A stretch of DNA of 64,000 bases, taken from contig NZ_ASWH01000001.1 in the NCBI RefSeq assembly GCF_000407545.1, forward strand, positions 2,061,501 through 2,125,500, given 5' to 3'. Made by a program: the position numbers and the translations under genes. The notes below the pieces were generated by a model. It saw only the letters and a program-made list of their open reading frames with translations. It was not told where the DNA came from and made no database searches. Source of the stretch: Enterococcus gilvus ATCC BAA-350. GTDB lineage: Bacteria; Bacillota; Bacilli; Lactobacillales; Enterococcaceae. Positions 36,568 to 44,644 of the stretch are shown piece by piece; the first letter of the stretch is position 1, and every line of letters starts with the position of its first letter.

Positions 36568-37557
36568 TTATTTTCTTAAAATTTGCTTATATAAAATAGA
36601 GTATAGGCTTGAATTAATTAGGTATAAATGTAATGCTATTTTTTTTGTAATAGGAATCTCGTTATTTCCCCTGATGTCTATTAGCAATTTTTTGATTTCT
36701 AATTTTGAAATTTCATAATACTTTTTTTGATCAGTATTTTCTTTATTTGAAAGACCTATTTTAAATCCTGTAGATAGGTATCCATCTACTAATCTAGACA
36801 TGGCAAGATCTAAAAATTCAGGAAAATCTACTTTTATATTTTCCAGTAAAATTTCCCTTTGGATAATATTATCATATTGTTTAGGATTGAAATTTTGATA
36901 CACAATACTATTTATATTTTGAAAATAGAAGATTCCTAAAAAATTTAGAACATCCACGGATTTCGCTATTTTGAATGCATTGTAGATAGGTACCATATCT
37001 TCATACAATTTCCCCTCTGGAAATTCAATGTTACCAATAATTTCTTTTTTAAAAACTTTATTCCAAGCGTAAAAATCAATTGCTTTACTTTTAAAAAGTA
37101 ACTTGATAGCTTCTATGTTACTACATCCTATATATTCTTCGTGTGACAAGCTAACAGAGTCTTCTTCAGTTTTTCCTTTTTTTAAACCAAAGCAAATTAT
37201 ATCGGGTTTATGTTCTTGAAAATCGTTTATAACCGCATCTATACAGCCTGGCAAATAGTAATCATCGCTATCTAAAAAAGCTATGAGATTACCCGTGGCT
37301 TTTTTTAATCCATAATTTCTCGCGGAGGATAAGCCTCCATTTTTCTTGTGATAGCAATAGATTTTTTCTGACTTTTTCGACAGCGATTCACAGATTTGAC
37401 CACTGTTATCAGTTGAACCATCATCAATAAGTAACACTTCTATATTTCCAAATTTATTATCAAACAAACTCTTAACAGCTCTTTCCAATGTGGTTTCAAC
37501 ATTATAAACTGGAATCACTATAGAGAGCTTCACTTTATTTTCTAAGCTTACTTTCAT
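36568..37557 (-). CDS. GT2 family glycosyltransferase
   Basis: A 329-residue soluble GT-A enzyme: LSIVIPVYNVETTLERAV, DDGSTDNSGQICE, SSARNYGLKKATGNLIAFLD with the metal-binding DSDD. It is like the capsule transferases (EpsJ/CpsI type) that add a sugar to a lipid-linked acceptor. The C-terminal 100 residues are helical and basic. The ATG follows AGAGGA and lies 23 nt inside the end of the upstream GT2 gene, so the two are coupled. Sugar and linkage unknown. Confidence 0.85.
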   Translation of the reverse strand: MKVSLENKVKLSIVIPVYNVETTLERAVKSLFDNKFGNIEVLLIDDGSTDNSGQICESLSKKSEKIYCYHKKNGGLSSARNYGLKKATGNLIAFLDSDDYYLPGCIDAVINDFQEHKPDIICFGLKKGKTEEDSVSLSHEEYIGCSNIEAIKLLFKSKAIDFYAWNKVFKKEIIGNIEFPEGKLYEDMVPIYNAFKIAKSVDVLNFLGIFYFQNINSIVYQNFNPKQYDNIIQREILLENIKVDFPEFLDLAMSRLVDGYLSTGFKIGLSNKENTDQKKYYEISKLEIKKLLIDIRGNNEIPITKKIALHLYLINSSLYSILYKQILRK

Positions 37558-38359
37558 ATATTCGTCCTCTAATTTTATTAGGTAAAAGACTAATTACGAT
37601 ATGTGCAGAACAAGAAATTAGAAAATCTGTAATAGAGCCTAACCCAGAATGATAAATAGCTTTTCTACCTTTCAAACCATCTAAAAAGTATTTTTTTCCG
37701 CCTCGACGAGCGTACATATTCTCTCCTGTTCTTGCATAAACAAGAGATTCCTGAATATTTTTACCTTTATAACCAGCTTTTAGCAACCTCACCCAAAGAT
37801 AGTAATCTTCAAATCCCACCATTGGTTGATAATTTCCCACATCTAATACTGCCTTTTTCTTAAACATTACCGTCATATGATTAAAAGGGTTTCGTTTTTT
37901 TGAGAAATTACGAATTTCTAGATTAGATTCTGGTACTACTCTTCTACCGATAATACTCCCTGGTGATTCATAAAACTCATCAATGTTAGAACCAATAATC
38001 GCTAGCTCAGGATCGTTAACAAATTCAAGATATTGTTTTTCAATTCTTGTTGGAAGCATTATATCATCAGTATCCATCCTAGCGATCAAATCATACTTAC
38101 ATACTTCAACACCTACAGCTAAAGCTTTTCCTAACCCAACATTACTTTCTAAAGGAACAACTTTTAGCTTTTCTAAATTATCTTTTTTAAAATCAATGAT
38201 TACCTCTTGTAACTCATCTGTAATTGGCCCGTCCAAAATTAGGACTATTTCATTTACATTAACAGTTTGATTTAAGGCGCTTTTCAATGACTGCCTAAAA
38301 TATTCAGGCTTTTCTTTTATATATACGGACATCAGTAAACTAATATCAACGCTTTTCAA
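37535..38359 (-). CDS. GT2 family glycosyltransferase
   Basis: A 274-residue enzyme: SLLMSVYIKEKPEYFRQSL (GT2 start), ILDGPITDEL, LIARMDTDDIMLP (the DxD), and a C-terminal hydrophobic stretch (about 240-262). It is similar to capsule GT2 enzymes acting early in repeat-unit synthesis. It directly follows epaR, so it may add the second sugar to the lipid-linked unit (inference). The start is TTG 38359, eight bases after AAAGGAGTG. Confidence 0.83.
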   Translation of the reverse strand: MKSVDISLLMSVYIKEKPEYFRQSLKSALNQTVNVNEIVLILDGPITDELQEVIIDFKKDNLEKLKVVPLESNVGLGKALAVGVEVCKYDLIARMDTDDIMLPTRIEKQYLEFVNDPELAIIGSNIDEFYESPGSIIGRRVVPESNLEIRNFSKKRNPFNHMTVMFKKKAVLDVGNYQPMVGFEDYYLWVRLLKAGYKGKNIQESLVYARTGENMYARRGGKKYFLDGLKGRKAIYHSGLGSITDFLISCSAHIVISLLPNKIRGRIYESKLRK

Positions 38360-38374
38360 AAAAGAACACTCCTT

Positions 38375-39766
38375 TTATTTAAAGATCTTCTCTCTAGGAA
38401 AATCCATTTTATCTAATGATGTACATATTTCCTCTTCTTCTAATCCTTGCGAAGAAACTTTATCGAACAGAATCTTAATCGTCTGTAATAGAATTTTTAA
38501 ATCCAGCATAAAAGAATACTTCTTGATATACAACAAGTCAAATTTTAATTTGCTGTTGTAGTCCGAAGCATACTTTCCATAAACCTGAGCGTACCCCGTG
38601 ATTCCTGCACGAACGTTATGGCGTAAATAGTAGTAAGGATTCTCTTTATTAAATTGCTCCACAAAAAATGGGCGTTCCGGCCGAGGCCCGACAATGGACA
38701 TATCCCCTTTAAGAACATTGATCAACTGAGGTAATTCATCGAAACGTACTGCACGAATAAATTTGCCCACCGGAGTTACCCGAGCATCGTTACTTTTAGC
38801 TAAAACAGGACCCGATTTTGATTCAGCCGTCGCGCTCATTGACCGAAATTTGTAGATTGGAAATTCTCTTTGATCTTGAGTAATTCGTATTTGCTTATAA
38901 ATAATTGGACCAGGCGATGTTACTTTAACTAAAATTGCAGTAACCAACATGAATGGAGAGGCTATTACTAGTAAAATCAGTGAAACTAAAATATCAAAAA
39001 TACGCTTAAACATCGCATCTTCAGAAGGGATTCTAAAGCCAGATGATTCAATGATGCTTTCATCTTCAAAGTTCATGATGTTAGGATTGATCGTCACTAA
39101 ATTTTCAAACGTCGTATTTAAGAATAGCTTCTTTTCTTTTTTAGTGACTAACTGATAGACTTTCAGCTTCTCTAATTCTTCAATATCCGAAGCTAGATAA
39201 ACGATATCTACATCGTCAATAATTTCAACCAAATTCTCATAAAAATGATCTATCACGATAGATTGCACTTTATGTTTATTGTTTTTTTGTGAGCCAAAAT
39301 TTTGAATTGCCGGTGCGACATCCTTCTCGAATCCCAAGATAGTAATTTTCTTATCTGAACTTAGCTTCATATACGCTTTATAGATAATCGTACGATAAAT
39401 GATCAATAATATCGTTCCTAAAAGAAAAGAAATCAAGATCACAGTTCTCGGAAAAGCAAACCACCGCCCCGCAAAGGTAATGATCATAATCCCTAATGAC
39501 ATAAGAAATTGGCCAATAACTGTTACAAAGACAATGTCACTCACAATACGATTATAGAAAACATAAGCACCTAGTAAAACATTCAATATAATAAAGAAAA
39601 GAGAAATAAACAATGCAGAACTTTCAAACGTTTGAAAGTTTCTTACTGGAATTTCTCCACCAAATTTTAGCAAAAAACTAAAGTAGATGGAGACATTATA
39701 AACGATCACGTCCATCAAAATAATAAATAGTCGACGTGCGGCGCTCCATTCGCCATTTTTATTCAT
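38375..39766 (-). CDS. epaR: EpaR-like polyprenyl phosphoglycosyltransferase
   Basis: A 463-residue initiating enzyme of the WbaP/PglC monotopic class: four N-terminal TM helices (about 12-125), a Rossmann-like middle part, a re-entrant helix (KRIFDILVSLILLVIASP) and the catalytic domain with KFRSM, RFDELPQLINVLKGDMS and GPRPERPF. It moves a sugar-1-phosphate to undecaprenyl phosphate. In E. faecalis epaR is the last conserved gene before the variable region. ATG 39766 follows AGGAG at seven bases; an ATG seven codons earlier lies upstream of that site. Confidence 0.9.
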   Translation of the reverse strand: MNKNGEWSAARRLFIILMDVIVYNVSIYFSFLLKFGGEIPVRNFQTFESSALFISLFFIILNVLLGAYVFYNRIVSDIVFVTVIGQFLMSLGIMIITFAGRWFAFPRTVILISFLLGTILLIIYRTIIYKAYMKLSSDKKITILGFEKDVAPAIQNFGSQKNNKHKVQSIVIDHFYENLVEIIDDVDIVYLASDIEELEKLKVYQLVTKKEKKLFLNTTFENLVTINPNIMNFEDESIIESSGFRIPSEDAMFKRIFDILVSLILLVIASPFMLVTAILVKVTSPGPIIYKQIRITQDQREFPIYKFRSMSATAESKSGPVLAKSNDARVTPVGKFIRAVRFDELPQLINVLKGDMSIVGPRPERPFFVEQFNKENPYYYLRHNVRAGITGYAQVYGKYASDYNSKLKFDLLYIKKYSFMLDLKILLQTIKILFDKVSSQGLEEEEICTSLDKMDFPREKIFK

Positions 39767-39868
39767 ACAAACACTCCTAATCCACAAAATAATCCATTAC
39801 ACATCTTACCATACAGGCTATAAAAAGAGTAGTATTCGTAAAAATGTAATAAAAAAGATAAAAACAAT

Positions 39869-39902
39869 AAAAGCGATCAAATTCTCTTATTTGATCGCTT
39901 TT
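39869..39902 (-). terminator. Terminator between acyltransferase and epaR
   Basis: Reading leftward, a perfect 14-bp stem AAAAGCGATCAAAT/ATTTGATCGCTTTT with a 6-base loop is followed by ATTGTTTTT. It lies about 165 bp past the acyltransferase stop and about 100 bp before epaR, suggesting that epaR starts its own transcript. Confidence 0.7.
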
Positions 39903-40067
39903 GCCGATATTTGATTCATCAAAATCTAGTTCTCTTCATCATTTAAAAACTATAATATTTTTAAAACTATCAACAGAATTTTCACCAAAAAGAATTTAAT
40001 ATGATGAGCATCATTTCTGCTGTTAAGAAACCAGCATCTTTATCTTGTTAGTTGAAATCGATAAATA

Positions 40068-41090
40068 CTATTTAGTGATTGTAATGTTTTTTATCAATGA
40101 AGCAAATCGATGCATTAATAAAGCAAGAATCGTAGTTGATACAATAATTGAAAATGCATAAAGCAGGCGATTCCCAATAAAAATTTTGTCACTTCTGAAT
40201 AATTGAATGAATAAACCTTGATACAAATATAATTCAAAAGAGAATGGTTTTAACAGATTATAGATTGTACTCTTAAATGTTATTCGATAGCTAAAAAGGA
40301 TTACTAATGCGGAAAAAAGTAAAACTGAAAGCGCTCGAATAATTGGATGATAAAAAATTTCATCCATATACAAAAACATGCTGAATAATACTGCTAAAAT
40401 CCCAAGGGACATCTTGTAATTTTTAAAACAAATATTGGTTATTTCATCTTCTTTTGATCCCCAAATTACTCCTAAAGGAAAACAAAAAACAGCATTTGTC
40501 CACCATTCTCCGTAATTCAGGAAACTAGCTATCAAAACCACTATTACAACATTAAAAATAAGAATCGAAAATAATAGTAAATAGTTTTTCTTTCCTAAAT
40601 AGGCACTAATAAAAAAGGCTAAGTACAAGTATAGGATCATTATAGTAAACCATCCATTTCCAACAAATGGATTTCCATTTATTAGGGAATACATTGCTGT
40701 GAGGACGTTTAATTTTCCAATCAAGTTTCGATAGATAAAGTAAACAATCATCGCTAGTAAAAATGGCATGAATATACTAATGCTCTTTTTTTTAAAAAAA
40801 CTGTCTAAATAAGTTTTTCCTTTCTTTCTAAATTGCTTTATCATTCCGTAACCTGAGACAAAAAAGAATAAGCCCACAGCTAACCTACCAGCAATTATCA
40901 ACCTAGAAGACAAAAAAGAGTCAGGATAATCTTTAAGAATTTGAGATAAATGATGTAGAATCACAAAAAAAACAGCAATTATTTGCAGATTAGTTGTAGT
41001 TTCAACTGATAAATTATGATTTTGGTAATCTGAATTTTTCACGATCGTTGATATGATAAAAAAAACAATAATCAAAAAAATGAAATCCAT
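40068..41090 (-). CDS. Membrane acyltransferase 3 family protein
   Basis: A 340-residue protein with about ten TM helices. It has the acyltransferase-3 signature: IAVFFVILHHLSQ with the catalytic His near residue 41 and GLFFFVSGYGMIKQFRKKG. Such enzymes (OatA N-domain, O-antigen acetylases) move acetyl groups across the membrane to glycans. In this locus it probably O-acetylates the EPA decoration (inference). It is flanked by terminators on both sides. The ATG follows AAGGGGGA. Confidence 0.85.
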   Translation of the reverse strand: MDFIFLIIVFFIISTIVKNSDYQNHNLSVETTTNLQIIAVFFVILHHLSQILKDYPDSFLSSRLIIAGRLAVGLFFFVSGYGMIKQFRKKGKTYLDSFFKKKSISIFMPFLLAMIVYFIYRNLIGKLNVLTAMYSLINGNPFVGNGWFTIMILYLYLAFFISAYLGKKNYLLLFSILIFNVVIVVLIASFLNYGEWWTNAVFCFPLGVIWGSKEDEITNICFKNYKMSLGILAVLFSMFLYMDEIFYHPIIRALSVLLFSALVILFSYRITFKSTIYNLLKPFSFELYLYQGLFIQLFRSDKIFIGNRLLYAFSIIVSTTILALLMHRFASLIKNITITK

Positions 41091-41548
41091 TTCAGTCCCC
41101 CTTTTCCTTATACCTATATTGTAGCAAAAAGTAGAAGTTAATATTAGTATCTATCTTCAACCTAAAAATATGCAACACACAACTCGTGTTGCATATCTAA
41201 AGCAAACTATTGGTACTTAACTTCTGCAAGAAAATTTAACAGGTAACACGCAATATTTTAAAGTAAATAACTGAGTGACTATTCCTTGAATTTATTCTAG
41301 AATATATTTTAAATATTCTCAACATTATGTATCAGTCAGATCGCTCATTTCACTAAGCTGTCAGAGTTGTAGATATTTGCCTTCTCCTTATATGTTAATT
41401 TTGACAATGCACAGAATCATTTGCAATCAAACCAATATAAGCATTTAAATACATAAGAAAAATTTCATATTAAAGAACTAGTTGAATTTCAGTTCTTCAA
41501 GTTAAACGATTTTTTGCAATAATTAAGGTGACTTTTACATTTTATAGA
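41091..41548 (-). other. 458-bp gap without a convincing gene
   Basis: No convincing ORF with a ribosome binding site is seen here. The stretch holds the terminator hairpin at 41168-41196, a second weak hairpin (AAGAACT/AGTTCTT, about 41473-41497) just past the LtaS-like gene, and a likely -10 box (TACAAT) of the acyltransferase gene near 41120. It is very AT-rich and may be a remnant of an earlier exchange. Confidence 0.5.
41163..41196 (-). terminator. Hairpin terminator upstream of the acyltransferase gene
   Basis: Reading leftward, a perfect 11-bp stem ATATGCAACAC/GTGTTGCATAT with a 7-base loop is followed by TTTTAGG. It ends transcripts from the LtaS-like gene, 350 bp after its stop. Confidence 0.75.
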
Positions 41549-44530
41549 TCAATTGCTCTTTTGAGAAGTCCACTTTGCAGAGTACTGATTTCCAGCAACT
41601 AAATCATATTGAATTAACAAGTAATCATTTAATAACTCTTTTTGGTCTTGCGAAAGATTGGTACCATTAGATATCATATTTTTATTGTTAACAAATATTT
41701 TCTTTTTGTTATCTTTGCCCTTCTCACTTGAACCCGGATCATTCGTTGTAGCAGGAAGAGTTTTAATAACTTCAGTTAACAGCGCATAGAAGGGAGTTAC
41801 TTTTAGATTTGCTTGTTCAAGAGCTATAGCAGGAAATGCATATGGAGAAACCAGCTTGTAAGTATCATTATACTGCTGATTTTGAATAAATGAATTATTG
41901 TAAGCGAAATAATCCGTTTCTCTGTAAATTAATGGGTTCTTTTTAATTTCTTTTGAATCATAGATACCAGGAAAATGATCCCCGTACCATACTAAAGTGA
42001 TAGGTTTCTCAATTTTGTCAAGCTCTGTAATAAAATTCTTTAAAGCAATATCTGAATAATTCAATCCTTTAAGATATGTCCTCATACTAGATTTATTAGC
42101 CTCTGGTACAGCCGCTCCACTAAAATCAAAATTATTTTCGTTGTAATAGTCATTATAGAGTGTGTGATTTTGCATTGTAGTTAGTTGGATGAATTGAGTT
42201 TCATTTTCACTACCGTTAATTACATCTAAAGTTTCTTTATAAGCTGATTCATCTGATACATAGGGATTTTTCCCAATTTTTTCAGTATATTTCAATCCAT
42301 CAGTGCTTTCAAGGTAATGGAAACTATTAAATCCAAATTTTTCGAAAACGTCAATACGATTATAGAACGAACCTAAATATGGGTGTATTGCTACTGCGCT
42401 ATCAAAAAGATTCACAATAGTTGGTGCTATATCTTGTTTAATTACTAATTGGGTATAGGGACTTGGCAAAGTTGCTTCTAAATTACTTAAGTCTAGTCCC
42501 GTAAGCGCTTGCCATTCTACGTTTGCAGTACCCCCACCGTACGCCGATGACAACATTAAGCCCGAAGTTGTTCGATCAGAAAGCTCTCTAATGAATGGTA
42601 CAGGATCATTTTTCAAAGTAATGTTTGGTAACCTTGAAGGATCACTAAAGCTCTCACTTAATACAAAAATTACAGTTTGATTTTTTGCCCATTCTTCTCT
42701 GCTTTCATTAATTTTCTGTGCCCTAATATTATATTTGTTTATAATCTTTTCTATATTATCTTCTGAATAACTTGCTGGTTCAATCATTGACTTTCCAACA
42801 ATGTTATTTACAAACTGAATGATTGGTCCGTTTACCGAGGCACCCCATTTTTGATTGTAATACATGCGGTTAATTCTAAATAAACGAAAAAAAACATTAG
42901 CAGGTGAATTAGGCTGATTCACCCATAATAATCCAAATAAGGCAGTGCTAATCACAAAAATACCAATAAACCTTTTTTTATTATCAATTTTGAGATTGTA
43001 TGTTTTACCTGCACGGCGTTGTATTAACAACGTCGAAGTTGCTAATATGGATAAAGTTATTAAAGTAACTATAAGAATTATTGGACTCACCATACTCAGT
43101 ATCTCATCAAAATTAGAAAGAAATACTAAATCAGACGGTAGAATTGGCTCTCTTCTAAACTCGATTTTTAATATATTTGAGATGGTTATAAGAAGCTCCA
43201 TTGTCAAAATAATGCTAAATGCATACCAAAAGCGTTTGGTTATTAGAAAAATTAGTAGAAATAAGAGCATGACGATAATTAGATTTAAAACTAGTTGTGG
43301 TTGACGTAGTACAAAAATAGATAGTAATTCTTTGAGCATCAACAGTATTGATTTTTCTTCTGAAAATAATACCATCTGCATAGCAGTAAAAAAATAAAAG
43401 AATAATCCTGTATAAATTATTTTTCGTCGTTCATATATCCAATACATAATTTGAGTTAAACACTCAACCAATTGATATCCATTGTAAATAACTGTATAGC
43501 TTTCCATTTTTTTTAAAAGTGACAATCTAGAAATCAAGAGTGTGAGTAATAAAATTAATATAGAAAGAAATAAGTAGATGGAAACTATAAGTATGATCCT
43601 CGTAATCCAATCTAACGCTGACTCTGGAAATGCTTCTTTATATTTACCAGAGATAGAATTGGTTATTGACGGCCATATGATTAGTATCTGTGAAATTACC
43701 ACATAATTAGATATACTTCTAAATTCAAGTTTGATTAAGCCAATTTTTTTATCCAACGTTTGAAAAAAAATAAAACAATTTATAGAAAAATACATTGAGA
43801 ATAATGACCAAGGTACACTAAACCTATTTGCAGTGCTTACGTCATGATGAACAAGAAAGGAGACTTTAGTCATTAAAAATAATAAGAAAACTATGAAAAG
43901 TCCGCTACTGATCATTTTTAAGAAAGTATTTGGATACTTACCTACAATTTCGTAACGTTGGATCACATACCCAACCAAAAATAGGTAAGCAATCCACAAA
44001 ACGCCTTTTCCTTCTGAAAAACCAAATATATCTTTTCCAAACAACGTTGGACAAATAACAAAAAGAATTGAAAAGAGGATAAACATATTCTTTATTTGAG
44101 AACTAGAAAATCTATTTAAATTAGTCACGGCAATGGGGCTGAGTAGAAAAACAAGCATAAAAGACACAGCAAATCCAAACATGTTTTGACTAATAGGAAA
44201 GAAAATTTTCCAATAATCACTTAAGTTGAACGATTTACAAACGATGTTAATCGTAAATGTAAGGACAACATAAATCAAATAGAAACCAGGTAATGTTTGC
44301 AATGGTTTCTTACCTTTTAATTTCTCTGAATGATAGCCCAGATACAACGCTAAAAGATTCCCTCCGATTGCAGTAAGTCCCAATAAAATATTATAGATAT
44401 AAAACCTTTTAGGGTTTTGTGCATATTCAGGAATTACTGTAATCGAAGTCAGCACATGATTCATAATCATAAATAAAGTCGCAAAGACAATTGTTAAAAC
44501 ACTGTATTTATTTTTTTTTTTAGTTTCCAC
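41549..44530 (-). CDS. LtaS-family (sulfatase-fold) polyol phosphotransferase, large form
   Basis: A 993-residue protein with up to 16 TM helices in the first 560 residues and an outer sulfatase-fold domain (about 600-930). Catalytic features include Glu in VLSESFSDP, nucleophile Thr in YGGGTANVEWQ and the Asp-His pair in WYGDHFPG. LtaS and relatives such as GacH/SccH transfer glycerol phosphate from phosphatidylglycerol to glycans, so it probably adds glycerol phosphate to EPA (inference). The membrane part is far larger than the five helices of LtaS. The start is GTG 44530 after AGAGGGGGT. An A11 tract lies in codons 4-7. Confidence 0.82.
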   Translation of the reverse strand: METKKKNKYSVLTIVFATLFMIMNHVLTSITVIPEYAQNPKRFYIYNILLGLTAIGGNLLALYLGYHSEKLKGKKPLQTLPGFYLIYVVLTFTINIVCKSFNLSDYWKIFFPISQNMFGFAVSFMLVFLLSPIAVTNLNRFSSSQIKNMFILFSILFVICPTLFGKDIFGFSEGKGVLWIAYLFLVGYVIQRYEIVGKYPNTFLKMISSGLFIVFLLFLMTKVSFLVHHDVSTANRFSVPWSLFSMYFSINCFIFFQTLDKKIGLIKLEFRSISNYVVISQILIIWPSITNSISGKYKEAFPESALDWITRIILIVSIYLFLSILILLLTLLISRLSLLKKMESYTVIYNGYQLVECLTQIMYWIYERRKIIYTGLFFYFFTAMQMVLFSEEKSILLMLKELLSIFVLRQPQLVLNLIIVMLLFLLIFLITKRFWYAFSIILTMELLITISNILKIEFRREPILPSDLVFLSNFDEILSMVSPIILIVTLITLSILATSTLLIQRRAGKTYNLKIDNKKRFIGIFVISTALFGLLWVNQPNSPANVFFRLFRINRMYYNQKWGASVNGPIIQFVNNIVGKSMIEPASYSEDNIEKIINKYNIRAQKINESREEWAKNQTVIFVLSESFSDPSRLPNITLKNDPVPFIRELSDRTTSGLMLSSAYGGGTANVEWQALTGLDLSNLEATLPSPYTQLVIKQDIAPTIVNLFDSAVAIHPYLGSFYNRIDVFEKFGFNSFHYLESTDGLKYTEKIGKNPYVSDESAYKETLDVINGSENETQFIQLTTMQNHTLYNDYYNENNFDFSGAAVPEANKSSMRTYLKGLNYSDIALKNFITELDKIEKPITLVWYGDHFPGIYDSKEIKKNPLIYRETDYFAYNNSFIQNQQYNDTYKLVSPYAFPAIALEQANLKVTPFYALLTEVIKTLPATTNDPGSSEKGKDNKKKIFVNNKNMISNGTNLSQDQKELLNDYLLIQYDLVAGNQYSAKWTSQKSN
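44511..44521 (-). repeat. A11 homopolymer in codons 4-7 of the LtaS-like gene
   Basis: Eleven T on the plus strand (A11 in the coding strand) begin nine bases after the GTG start. It is the longest homopolymer I see inside any gene here; gaining or losing one base would shift the frame at once. Confidence 0.9.
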
Positions 44531-44644
44531 TTTTTACCCCCTCTTAACAAAAAAAACTTTATACTACTAATTTTAGCATAAAGTATTTTAAGTATAGTAA
44601 ATTAATTTATTTCGAAACTTAGTATTTCCCTTATTAAAGGTTAC

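Noticed and set aside
41292..41312. AT-rich palindrome AGAATAT/ATATTCT as an operator
   Set aside because: In very AT-rich DNA such a short palindrome is expected by chance, and it is far from any start codon.
25945..44530. A genomic island carried by a mobile element
   Set aside because: Composition differs from the flanks, but I see no integrase, transposase, direct repeats or tRNA target; replacement by homologous recombination explains it better.
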